NCBI GenBank assembly: GCA_026706635.1
Contig: JAPOYJ010000083.1
Span: 1 to 60,383, forward strand
Source: Gemmatimonadota bacterium
GTDB lineage: Bacteria > Gemmatimonadota > Gemmatimonadetes > Longimicrobiales > Gaopeijiaceae
Length of the DNA stretch: 60,383 nucleotides
Direction of reading: 5' to 3'
Positions 1 through 7,529 of this stretch are shown here, in pieces. The notes beneath the pieces were generated by a model. That model was not told the origin of the DNA. It ran no database searches and saw only the letters and a program-made list of their open reading frames with translations. The position numbers and the translations under genes were made by a program. How positions within the stretch are numbered: the stretch's first letter is position 1; every line of letters begins with the position of its first letter.

Positions 1-140
1 TGGTTAGCTTCGGCTTCATGGCCAGCCTCCTGTGGTTGTGGGCTTCCAAGCCCGTCTCACTGTGCAGCGCCCCGAAAGGTGGCGACTGCGTTAGCAGGAG
101 GTTGGCCTTCTCATGTCAATCTGGACCTCTCCGCTCCGCT

Positions 141-176
141 GTCGGTGCTCGCGCGAGATTATCCGCGGACTCCTAG
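141..176 (+). repeat. Tail fragment of the interspersed TAGCAG repeat
   Basis: This stretch carries the repeat tail (core GCGCGAGATTATCC followed by GCGGACTCCTAG). The same tail ends the full-length copy at 31773-32023 and recurs at about 52081-52135. The terminal CTAG supplies the TAG stop codon of the minus-strand vapC-like gene that begins here. Only the tail half is present; the roughly 140 bases to its left show no gene. Confidence 0.7.
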
Positions 177-580
177 CGTCCGACCGTGTCGACTCCCTCG
201 GCCTCGGCGGCGCGGGCAAGCTTGCGGTCCAGCGTCGCGAGCGGATGTCGGCCGCGTAGCGCGAGTTCCAGGTAGCCCGCGTCGTAGGCGCTCAGGCCGT
301 GGGCCCGGGCAAGGCGCATAACCTCTTCTCCATGTGGCGCATGATCCAGCCGGAGACGCAGGTCCTCGAACAGCGAGAGCGCCAGTTCGGAGTCCGCCGG
401 TTCGATCCGGCCGAGGCGCTCCGCCCTGAGCAGCACGTTGCGGATCTCGAACCACAGCAAGGCGGGCGCGACCGCACCGTGGGCGACGACCGCGTCCAGC
501 GCGGCATCTGCGGGGCCGGAATGCTCGTCGGCGAGTACCCAGGCGGCCGCGACAGAGCAGTCCAGGACGGGTGCCGTCAC
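173..580 (-). CDS. PIN-domain ribonuclease toxin (VapC family)
   Basis: A 135-residue PIN-domain protein, the usual VapC length; VapC toxins are metal-dependent RNases that cut tRNA or rRNA when their antitoxin is lost. The N-terminal acidic residue is in LDCSVAAAWVLADE, a conserved glutamate is in WFEIRNVL, and the C-terminal acidic pair lies in LSAYDAGYLELAL and LATLDRKL. It follows the antitoxin gene with a 4-base overlap, so the two are translationally coupled. Its stop codon falls inside a repeat-family tail. Assignment to the VapC family is from motif pattern; the RNA target is unknown. Confidence 0.88.
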   Translation of the reverse strand: MTAPVLDCSVAAAWVLADEHSGPADAALDAVVAHGAVAPALLWFEIRNVLLRAERLGRIEPADSELALSLFEDLRLRLDHAPHGEEVMRLARAHGLSAYDAGYLELALRGRHPLATLDRKLARAAEAEGVDTVGR

Positions 581-819
581 CGTCTGCCTTCGTCGCGCAT
601 CGACAGAATCTCGGAAACCGTGGCCCCCCGGATCCGGGTCCGCAACGCGCGCAGACTCTTCGCCGCTCGTGCCGCCGCCCTTCGGTCAGGCCAGTCCGCC
701 GGGACGAGCATTGCGGTCGGGCGGCCGCGCTTGGTGATGAGCACGGTCTCTCCCGCCGCGACCTGGTCCAGTAACCTGGAGAGGTGGGTCTTGGCTTCGA
801 AAGCGCCGATTTCGCGCAT
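577..819 (-). CDS. Antitoxin of the Phd/YefM family
   Basis: An 80-residue protein with the Phd/YefM signature: an N-terminal IGAFEAKTHLSRLLDQVAAGE segment (read here in two parts, IGAFEAKTHLSRLL and DQVAAGE) followed by VLITKRGRPTAMLVP. This fold binds operator DNA as a dimer, and the C-terminal tail neutralises the toxin. It is the first gene of a two-gene operon with the PIN toxin, overlapping it by four bases. A perfect 5-bp inverted repeat about 35 bases upstream (854-869) is the likely autoregulatory operator. Confidence 0.88.
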   Translation of the reverse strand: MREIGAFEAKTHLSRLLDQVAAGETVLITKRGRPTAMLVPADWPDRRAAARAAKSLRALRTRIRGATVSEILSMRDEGRR

Positions 820-853
820 GGTGGATCGCTCGCTGGAGTAATGAATAGACCAG

Positions 854-869
854 CCTACAGTCTAGTAGG
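854..869. promoter_or_regulatory. Candidate operator of the Phd/PIN operon
   Basis: CCTAC-AGTCTA-GTAGG is a perfect inverted repeat located just upstream of the antitoxin start at 819. Phd-type antitoxins usually bind such palindromes. The assignment rests on position and symmetry only. Confidence 0.4.
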
Positions 870-1373
870 ATTGATCTCATGAGCGCAAAGAGGGGGCCGG
901 ATCACTGAGCTGGTCCGGGGCAGACGATCCGGCCGAGACGCTCCGCCCCGAGCAGCACGTTGCCACCTACATGCTCACGGAGGTGAGGGTGGTGCTCCGG
1001 GCGCTTGGCGGCGTGACCAGGAGCTTGTTACGCGGACGAGTCGGAGCGGACGACGCTCCCGCCCGGGGAGCGTGGGCGGGCGGATAGTTCGCGAGCCTCC
1101 GCGCGAGCACCCGACGGACCACCCGAGCCTGGAAGCTGAAGGAAGCGGCCTACAACCTCTGGAACAATCAGCCGACCACATTGTACACAGTACTATGTGA
1201 CTTCGGTGTGCCTGCAGCACCACGGCCCGAGGCAAGGAGCAGGAGTGCGGATTGCGGTGTGCGTCGAAGACTATGGGGGATGTCCTGACTGAGGCCGAGA
1301 CCGGTGCGCCCGAGTCGTCCGGCCTGGATTGCGATCGGGCGGTGGAGTAGCCGGAGACCCGGAGGAGGCGAGA
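870..1373. other. Intergenic region with a vapC gene scrap
   Basis: No convincing gene is seen in these 500 bases. Bases 926-963 match 404-441, inside the adjacent PIN gene, at 36 of 38 positions and in the same orientation, so this is a remnant of a second, related PIN gene. The rest lacks recognisable coding, apart from a near-palindrome at about 1183-1200 containing TGTACA. Confidence 0.5.
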
Positions 1374-2375
1374 ATGAACAGGGCGGTAACGATGGCACTG
1401 CTGGTGGCGGTGGCCTGCAGCGAAGAGACGGAACCGGAGGCGCCGTACCCCGCCACGGTGTTGGTGTCCCCGGAGACCCTGGAGTTGGCCAAGCTAGGGG
1501 AAGAACTCCGCCTGACCGCCATAGTCAAGGACCAGAACGGCAATGCCATGGACACCGTGCGTGTCCAGTGGTCCAGCGAAGACGCAGCGGTGGCGTCGGT
1601 CAACCCGACGGGTCTTGTCAGCGCCCAGGGGAGCGGCGAGACCAGGATTCTCGCCGCTGTCGGGGACATCTCGGGTGCAGCGGCCATTACGGTGAGTCTG
1701 GTCCAGCGGGATGCACTCATGAAGCTCTTCGAGAGCCTGAACGGAGACGGTTGGAACAGGAAGCGCAACTGGGGAACCGAAACCGCGCTCGGTGAATGGG
1801 CCGGCGTGACGACGGACGAAGACGGCAACGTTGTGGGTCTGTCCCTCGCGCGCAATAACCTGAGCGGGGAGATCCCAGCCGAAATCGGGCTCTTGAAACA
1901 CTTGGTGGGCTTCGACCTGGCTTTCAACGAAGACGTCGCGGGTACCATACCGCCCGAAGTCGGCGAACTGGAGAATCTCACAGCACTGCTGTTGCACCAT
2001 AACGCCCTGACCGGCGGAATTCCGCGCGAGATCCTGCAGCTGAGCCGACTCGATACCCTGGACCTCCACCACAATCAACTGTCCGGGCCCCTGCCGGAAT
2101 GGCTTGGAGACCTGCCGGCAGTCGGATACCTCAGTCTCTGGGGCAACGACTTCACGGGCTCACTGCCAGCCTCGCTGGGCGATCTGGAATCCCTGGAGGA
2201 TCTCTACGTCAACACTCTGGAGCTGAGTGGCCCGCTGCCACGAAGCCTGATGAACCTCTACCTTAACTCGTTCTTCTGGTATTGGACCGACCTCTGTTCG
2301 CCCCCTGACGACGAGTTCCAGGCGTGGCTCGAGTCCATCCGCTACCACGAGGGGGGTAGCGTCTGCGATCAATGA
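1374..2375 (+). CDS. Putative lipoprotein with a bacterial Ig-like (Big_2) domain and leucine-rich repeats
   Basis: A 333-residue exported protein. The ATG at 1374 is preferred because GGAGG lies about 10 bases upstream and it opens directly into a hydrophobic signal ending LVAVAC, a plausible but imperfect lipobox. Residues about 25-105 resemble a Big_2 fold (VSPETLELAKLGEELRLTA, VKDQNGNAMDTV). From about residue 120 there is a GDGW...NW capping segment, then about five plant-type leucine-rich repeats with the N-x-L-S/T-G-x-I/L-P pattern (NNLSGEIPAEIG, NALTGGIP, NQLSGPLPEWLG). Such proteins are thought to act in cell-surface binding; a ligand cannot be named. Confidence 0.8.
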   Translation: MNRAVTMALLVAVACSEETEPEAPYPATVLVSPETLELAKLGEELRLTAIVKDQNGNAMDTVRVQWSSEDAAVASVNPTGLVSAQGSGETRILAAVGDISGAAAITVSLVQRDALMKLFESLNGDGWNRKRNWGTETALGEWAGVTTDEDGNVVGLSLARNNLSGEIPAEIGLLKHLVGFDLAFNEDVAGTIPPEVGELENLTALLLHHNALTGGIPREILQLSRLDTLDLHHNQLSGPLPEWLGDLPAVGYLSLWGNDFTGSLPASLGDLESLEDLYVNTLELSGPLPRSLMNLYLNSFFWYWTDLCSPPDDEFQAWLESIRYHEGGSVCDQ

Positions 2376-2529
2376 CTGGTGCACTCTCGGGCCCCTCATC
2401 CCCTGTCCGGCGCCCGGCCCGGATTCCGCTAGATTGCCCGCAGATCGCGGCGCGGGGAGCTGGCCTGCGGTCGCGAGCCGCACCACACTCAACCCCCACA
2501 CGCACGCTGAACGCGAGCAGAGAAGGCGG

Positions 2530-3117
2530 ATGATGCGCAGAGTCACCTTGGCGGCCGCGACGGCCGCAGCTCTCGGCACGGCCGCGCTGGACAAGGCCGC
2601 AGCCCAGGAGACGGACGGCCTCATCGGCGTCGGGGCGATGGCCCCCGACCTCGAGCTGGACGGCGCGACGCGCCACGGCGTCCTCCGCGAGAAGATCCGG
2701 CTGAGCGACTACCGCGGCGAGACGGTGGTCCTAGCCTTCTTCTTCAGGGTCAGGACCCCTGGCTGAACGGTTCAGATGAGAGCGTACCGTGACCAGTACG
2801 CAGAGCTCTTCAACGAAGGCCGCAACGTGGTTCTGATGGCGATCTCCAACGACCCGGCGGAGGCGGGCGCGTCGTGGCTGAAGGACGAGGATTTTCCGTA
2901 CGTCTTCGGCAGCGACCCCGACGGTGCCGCCTTTGCAGCATTCGGCGACTCGCCCCGGGACGGCGGCATGGTCGGCAGCCGCGCCGTGATCGTGGTCGGG
3001 CCGGACGGCCGCGTGGCCAAGGTGATCCCCCGGTTCAACCAGGTGGACCCAGGGGCCTACTCGGAACTCGCGGCCGTGATCGACGAGGTGACGCCGGAGG
3101 CGGAGGAGGGGTCCTGA
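2530..3117 (+). CDS. Candidate selenocysteine-containing peroxiredoxin (AhpC/TSA family), exported
   Basis: Two reading frames, 2530-2766 and 2776-3117, are in the same phase and separated only by TGA at 2764-2766. Read through, they give one 195-residue AhpC/TSA protein: signal peptide to about residue 26 (AAAQ), redoxin start GAMAPDLELDG, VVLAFFFRVRTPG, then the TGA at codon 79, then TVQMRAYRDQY. The TGA falls precisely on the peroxidatic cysteine of the family's TPxCT motif. A hairpin at 2782-2801 with its loop 21 bases past the TGA fits a bacterial SECIS. The product would reduce peroxides outside the cytoplasm. The alternative is a Cys-to-stop nonsense mutation. The 3' end overlaps the convergent thioredoxin-like gene by about 60 bases. 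Confidence 0.72.
2782..2801 (+). promoter_or_regulatory. Candidate bacterial SECIS hairpin
   Basis: GCGTAC (2782-2787) pairs perfectly with GTACGC (2796-2801) around an 8-base loop CGTGACCA. The loop begins 21 bases after the in-frame TGA and has G as its second base. Both are features known for bacterial SECIS elements, which bind SelB and lie within the coding region just after UGA. A competing 5-bp stem, ACGGT/ACCGT (2767-2771 with 2786-2790), is also possible. Confidence 0.6.
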
Positions 3118-3629
3118 AGGAGCGCCTCTACGGCCTCGACGAGCTCCTGGTTGGGCCCTGCGCCCGTTGAGACCACTCTTCCCTCCCCGTCCACCAACAC
3201 CACGATCGCTGTCGTGAGCGCCCTGTAGGCCCTCACGGCCTCGCCGCCCGCGTCGTACACGTAGGGGTACCCGTGCGAGTGCCGCTCCACATGGCGGCGC
3301 ACCCTGCGGCGCGACTGCGAGACCGCCACGGCGACCGCCACAACGCTGACTTCTTCCCCGAAGCGCTCCTGAACGCGGTCGATCTCCGGCTGCAGCGCCT
3401 CGCACTGCTCGCACCACGACGCCCAGAACTCGATTAGCGCTGTGCGCCCGCCGATGACCTCGAGGAGCGAGACGGGGTTGCCCTCCATGTCCTCGACGAG
3501 AGCGTCCGGCGCCGGCGTGCCGGGGGGGAGCCCGAGTCCGCTCGAGCTCTCCTGGGCGGCGGAGGCCAAGGGGATCGCGCAGGCCAGGGCGGCGGCGGGA
3601 GCGATGGCTAGGCGACTCCGTACGCTCAC
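3057..3629 (-). CDS. TlpA/ResA-like thiol-disulfide oxidoreductase
   Basis: A 190-residue thioredoxin-fold protein with an N-terminal signal peptide (cleavage near ASAAQE). The active site is in FWASWCEQCEALQPE, a CxxC typical of TlpA/ResA proteins, which reduce disulfides outside the cytoplasm, for example during cytochrome c maturation. The fold continues with VSVVAVAVAVSQ and IVVLVDGEGRVV. In place of the usual cis-proline region there is RALTTAIVVL, so the cis-Pro seems missing, which is odd. It converges with and overlaps the seleno-peroxiredoxin candidate. The DsbD-like protein at 9234-9959 could supply electrons. Confidence 0.8.
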   Translation of the reverse strand: MSVRSRLAIAPAAALACAIPLASAAQESSSGLGLPPGTPAPDALVEDMEGNPVSLLEVIGGRTALIEFWASWCEQCEALQPEIDRVQERFGEEVSVVAVAVAVSQSRRRVRRHVERHSHGYPYVYDAGGEAVRAYRALTTAIVVLVDGEGRVVSTGAGPNQELVEAVEALLQDPSSASGVTSSITAASSE

Positions 3630-3927
3630 ACCTCGTCTCCTCGACTTCCTGGGCCCGGGCAGGACCGGAGCCTCCCTGGCAAGAGGGTTCGGCCCCCGCG
3701 ATTGACGGACTGCACGATCTGCACATCGATAACCTCGCGCGGCGAGGAGGTGTCGCGCCAGACCTGTCCCGCCGACGACCGGAGACGGGGTGCCGCCCCA
3801 GGCAGGACGAGAAGCTCATTGCACGTGTCACTCCATCGTCCCGAGCAGATCGGCGATCGGTCCACGAGGCATCGCCATCCATCTTCCCATCTTCATCCAA
3901 GCTGCTGAATCGCTGCTCTCGCAGGAA
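3630..3927. other. Intergenic region, no gene seen
   Basis: Open frames here are short and lack family features or good ribosome sites. The right edge leads into a sigma-54-like promoter at 3928. A promoter for the leftward thioredoxin-like gene presumably also lies here but is not recognisable. Confidence 0.4.
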
Positions 3928-3943
3928 TGGCACCCTTCTTGCG
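3928..3943 (+). promoter_or_regulatory. Candidate sigma-54 (-24/-12) promoter
   Basis: TGGCAC-CCTTC-TTGC matches the RpoN consensus TGGCAC-N5-TTGC with the required spacing of GG at -24 and GC at -12. It is 68 bases upstream of the lipoprotein gene at 4011 and in the same orientation. No activator gene or enhancer site was identified nearby; the hybrid kinase to the right has an OmpR-type output, not a sigma-54 activator. Confidence 0.5.
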
Positions 3944-4010
3944 CTACGGTCGCGTACAGGGTCGCGATCACCCCGGCCGCGACCGCTCAACCCCTACCTT
4001 GGAGGTTACC

Positions 4011-4409
4011 ATGCTCGCGGAACGCTGCATTCTTGGACTCGCCCTGCTCCCTGCCGTGATCGGCGTGACCATCGCCGGCTGCGACACGCCAACGCAGGAA
4101 AGCGACGAGGAAGGCGGAAGGCGGTACGCGCCGTCCGAGACCGCGCGGGAAACGCGGCGCGGCATCGATCTGGTCATGCGCTACGAAGCGGCCAACCAGC
4201 GGTTCACCGGTACCGTCACGAACACCACGAGCAGCACGGTGGCTGCGGTCCGCGTCGAGATCCATCTGTCGAACGGAGAGGAGCTCGGCCCAACTCCACG
4301 CAAGGACTTGGGCGCGGGCGAGTCCGTGCCCGTCACGCTCGACGCGGGCGGCCAGGACTTCGACTGGTGGAGCGTGCACGCCGAAACCGGAGGTGGCGGC
4401 GGGGGATGA
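4011..4409 (+). CDS. Small putative lipoprotein
   Basis: A 132-residue protein. The start at 4011 is preceded by TTGGAGG, and the N-terminus is a hydrophobic signal ending VTIAGC, a good lipobox, so the mature protein would be lipid-anchored at Cys24. The C-terminal 70 residues (RFTGTVTNTTSSTVAAVRVEIHLSNGEELG) look like the beta-rich FxLYD-type fold seen in small bacterial lipoproteins; that likeness is an inference. It ends in a glycine run. It has a sigma-54-like promoter upstream and a strong terminator downstream, so it is probably a single-gene transcript. Confidence 0.75.
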   Translation: MLAERCILGLALLPAVIGVTIAGCDTPTQESDEEGGRRYAPSETARETRRGIDLVMRYEAANQRFTGTVTNTTSSTVAAVRVEIHLSNGEELGPTPRKDLGAGESVPVTLDAGGQDFDWWSVHAETGGGGGG

Positions 4410-4439
4410 GGGGATGGGTCAGGTCGCATGAACCGCAGG

Positions 4440-4476
4440 AAGGCCCTTGGCGGGGAGTTCCCGCCAAGGGCCTTTT
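4440..4476 (+). terminator. Strong rho-independent terminator
   Basis: A perfect 15-bp stem (4440-4454 with 4460-4474; core AAGGCCCTTGGCGGG) around loop GAGTT is followed by a run of Ts. It closes the lipoprotein transcript. Because the stem begins with AA, it may also serve the convergent kinase gene. Confidence 0.93.
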
Positions 4477-4607
4477 CTCGAGACCTACACGGGTGGGTAC
4501 CGGAGGATCGATCCAGTAGACCCGGTCGGCATCTACGCTCAGAGAGGAACAACGTCGGCTACTGGCCCGAACCCCCGGAGAATGTCCTGGACAGGTAGCC
4601 ACGGGTG

Positions 4608-6965
4608 TCAGACAGCGTTCGGTCGTTTCGCCCGATCTGGAATGGCCATCCGATAGCCGACGCCGCGCTTGTTGAAGATGTAGGTGGGATTGGCCGCATC
4701 ATCGCCAAGCTTCCGGCGCAGCCTCTTGACGTAGGTTCGTACGCGCACCGAGTCTCCACCGCCGCGGCGGCCCCACACCTGCCGCAGCAGACTCCGAGTG
4801 GTCACGACGTTGCCCGCATCGAGCGACAGCGCCCGCAGCAGTGCGAATTCGGTGGCGGTGAGCTCGACCGGCCTGCCTCCGACGCTGACTTGACGCTCGC
4901 CGTAGCGGATGCACAGGTCACCCACTTCGAATTCCTCGGGTACGGCCGCCCGCCGCAGCGCCGCCCGGATCCTCGCCACAAGCTCCATCGGCGAGAAGGG
5001 CTTGACGATGTAGTCTACCGCCCCCATTTCGAGTACTCTCGCGATCGTCTCTTCCCTGCTGTAGCCGGAGACGAAGATGACTGGCAGGTTGGCCAGCTCG
5101 GGCACCTGCTCCATCAACTCGATCCCGTCAGCGCCGGGGAGCATTAGGTCCAGCAGGACAAGTCCGGGCTCCTCGGTCCGGATCATCCGCGGCAGCTCCC
5201 GCGGGTCGCCGGTGATGAGCGGGGCGTAGCCCGCCCTCGAAAGGACATCGCGAACAAGGCGCAGCATGTGCGGATCGTCGTCTACGACCAGGATGCGTGT
5301 GCGCTCGCGACCATCCCGGGGCTCCGCCGCGGAACTGCCCCCGGAGTCGGGCGGCGCCTCCCCCGCGACCGGGATTGTGAAGGTGAATCGCGTGCCCCGG
5401 CCCCGGCCACCGCTCTCGGCCCGGATGCGGCCGCCGTGCGCGTCCACAAGCCCCTTGCAGATGGCAAGCCCCAGGCCGTAGCCCGTCGTCACGCCCTCCT
5501 CACCGCTCGGAGCATACTTGCGAAACAGGTGCGGCAGGCGCTCGGGCTCCACCCCCCGGCCCTCGTCGGCCACCGAGATGGCAACATGCACGCCGTCCTG
5601 CACGGCCCCGACCAGGATGGGGGATGACTCCGGCGAGTGCTGAGCCGCGTTGGCGAAGAGGTTGTTCAGGACCTGGACGATACGTCGGCGGTCGGCCATG
5701 ACGGGAGGCAGGCCCGCAGGCAGGTCCACCACGATGGTGTGTCGGCCCCCGCCGCTGAGAAAGGTATTCCTCGCCCGGTCCACCAGCTCCGCCACCTCGG
5801 AGGATTCGGCCCTCACCGACAGAGCGCCCGTCTCGATGCGTCCGGCATCGAGGAGATCGCCGATGAGTCCGCGCATGTGGTCCGCCTGCTCGTCAATGAT
5901 CTGGAAGAAAGCCCGCTGCTCGGCGGGGTCCAACTCGGGCGACGCCGTCAGCACGGTCGTGGTCGATCCCTTGATCGAGGTCAGCGGTGCCCGCAGCTCG
6001 TGGCTCACCAGGCTGAGGAACTCGGTACGCGACCGCTCGAGCTCCTCCAGCGGCGCCAGATCCTGCATCGCGACGACCATCGATACGACTTCGCCCTCCT
6101 CCGAGCGGATCGGGGTCGTGTTGATCAGCATCTTAACGCTGCGGCCGTCAGGCACCGACAGCTCGATCTCCTCGGCGCGCACCCGCCGGCCCACGCGGAG
6201 CTCCCTGGCCAGGGAGGCCTCCCGGATGGCAATCTTCCGCCCGTCCAGAAATCGGCCAGTCATTGTGTTCAGGAGATCCTCCGGTGCCTGACCCGGAGCG
6301 CGCAGTCCCTCCACTATCCGTTCCGCCTCGCGGTTGAACGACACCGCTCGTCCGGTCCTGGCATCCAGGACTGCCACGCCCACCGGCGATGCGTCGATCA
6401 GCGCCTCCAGATCACCTCGGGCTCGGCTCTCGTCCCGGTAGGCACGGGCGTTGGCGATCGCGACGGCCGCCTGCGACGCGAAGAGTACCAGCACATCTTC
6501 GTCCTCGTTCGTGAACTCCCCTCCGTCCCGCTTGTCGCTGAGGAAGAAGTTGCCGAGATGTTCGCCCCGATAGTACATCGGTGTGATCTGAAGGGTGCTC
6601 GTATCCCAGAGGCTCGAGGAGAAGCCCAGGGAGTCGAGGAAGCCTGACACGTCCCCCACTCGCAGCGGTGCAGGGAGATTCCGAAGGTATCGCAGGAGCC
6701 GAGGCCCATCCGGCCACTCCGCCATCCGCCGATGCTCCTCCGCCGTGAGCCCGGAGGTGACGAAATTCTGCATCTCTCCCTCGGAGTCGATCGTCGTGAT
6801 CAGGCCGTAGTGGGCGCCGGTCAGCGTGCGGGCACTCTCCACGATCTCGTGTAGCACCACCTCGACGTCGAGGCTCTCGCTGATGCGCAGCATCGCGGTG
6901 CTCAGCTTCGCGGTGCGCTCCCGCAGCGCCCGGTTCTCGTGTCTGAGTTCCTCCAGAGTGCTCAT
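4608..6965 (-). CDS. GAF-PAS histidine kinase fused to an OmpR-type response regulator
   Basis: A 785-residue cytoplasmic protein carrying a whole two-component pathway. Start ATG at 6965 is chosen because AAAAGGCGA lies upstream and the longer frame has no conserved sequence. Domains: short coiled coil 1-20, GAF about 25-175, PAS about 185-300, HisKA with phospho-accepting His322 (SHELRAPLTS), HATPase with N-box NNLFANAAQH and G-boxes DEGRG and GYGLGLAIC (about 430-535), receiver with Asp606 (LLDLMLPG) and Lys655, and a winged-helix DNA-binding domain 680-775 (YIFNKRGVGYRM). No membrane segment is seen, so it senses a cytoplasmic or diffusible signal. Targets are unknown. Confidence 0.92.
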   Translation of the reverse strand: MSTLEELRHENRALRERTAKLSTAMLRISESLDVEVVLHEIVESARTLTGAHYGLITTIDSEGEMQNFVTSGLTAEEHRRMAEWPDGPRLLRYLRNLPAPLRVGDVSGFLDSLGFSSSLWDTSTLQITPMYYRGEHLGNFFLSDKRDGGEFTNEDEDVLVLFASQAAVAIANARAYRDESRARGDLEALIDASPVGVAVLDARTGRAVSFNREAERIVEGLRAPGQAPEDLLNTMTGRFLDGRKIAIREASLARELRVGRRVRAEEIELSVPDGRSVKMLINTTPIRSEEGEVVSMVVAMQDLAPLEELERSRTEFLSLVSHELRAPLTSIKGSTTTVLTASPELDPAEQRAFFQIIDEQADHMRGLIGDLLDAGRIETGALSVRAESSEVAELVDRARNTFLSGGGRHTIVVDLPAGLPPVMADRRRIVQVLNNLFANAAQHSPESSPILVGAVQDGVHVAISVADEGRGVEPERLPHLFRKYAPSGEEGVTTGYGLGLAICKGLVDAHGGRIRAESGGRGRGTRFTFTIPVAGEAPPDSGGSSAAEPRDGRERTRILVVDDDPHMLRLVRDVLSRAGYAPLITGDPRELPRMIRTEEPGLVLLDLMLPGADGIELMEQVPELANLPVIFVSGYSREETIARVLEMGAVDYIVKPFSPMELVARIRAALRRAAVPEEFEVGDLCIRYGERQVSVGGRPVELTATEFALLRALSLDAGNVVTTRSLLRQVWGRRGGGDSVRVRTYVKRLRRKLGDDAANPTYIFNKRGVGYRMAIPDRAKRPNAV

Positions 6966-7529
6966 TGGTCGCCTTTTCGGGGTCGAAGTGCAGCCAGCTG
7001 GCCGCGGTGCGACGAGCGTGGCGCGGCAGTGCTCTCGATACACAGTGAGACGGATTGTTGCGTACCGCAAGTGCGACTGTAGGAACAGTAACACGACTAA
7101 CACACGATATGGGACCTAATATTCACACAACGTACACACAGCCGGTGGACCATGTGCGTGTCACCTACCTGATGCCGCGGACGGACCGCCGGTTGGGACT
7201 GCCGCGATCAACCCCACGTTTGCCGCGCTCGCTTCGCTGCCGTCGGTTGTCGCGGCGCTGAGGTGGCTGATCTAGCAGCTGCGGAAGAGCCAGCCCCCCA
7301 GAGGTTGCCGTGCGCCGCGCCCGTCCTCCGGAGGGACGAAGGTTCGTACGACCGAGGCCGCGTCCGTGCGGGAGTCACCCTAGACTAGTCGACCCCCGGG
7401 AACAAAGGGGAATTGCCAGGGTACACGCCTTGTCAGCTATTCTACGAGCACATCACGGCCTCGGACGACGACCCGACACTTGGCTGTCAGGGGCGTACCC
7501 CCGGAGCCCACCAAGAGGAGTGGAAAGAA
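6966..7529. other. Divergent intergenic region
   Basis: This 560-base region separates the leftward kinase gene from the rightward Ig-like lipoprotein gene and must hold both promoters. Bases about 7060-7140 are AT-rich for this genome, with repeated ACAC/CACAC runs. No gene or clear palindrome was found. Confidence 0.4.

Noticed and set aside
2764-2776. Treating the peroxiredoxin as two genes or a frameshifted pseudogene
   Set aside because: The two parts are in the same phase, and only one TGA, at the catalytic Cys position, separates them; a nonsense mutation is still possible and is stated.
7055-7261. Short frames between the kinase and the Ig-like lipoprotein
   Set aside because: Arg-rich, no ribosome site and no conserved features.
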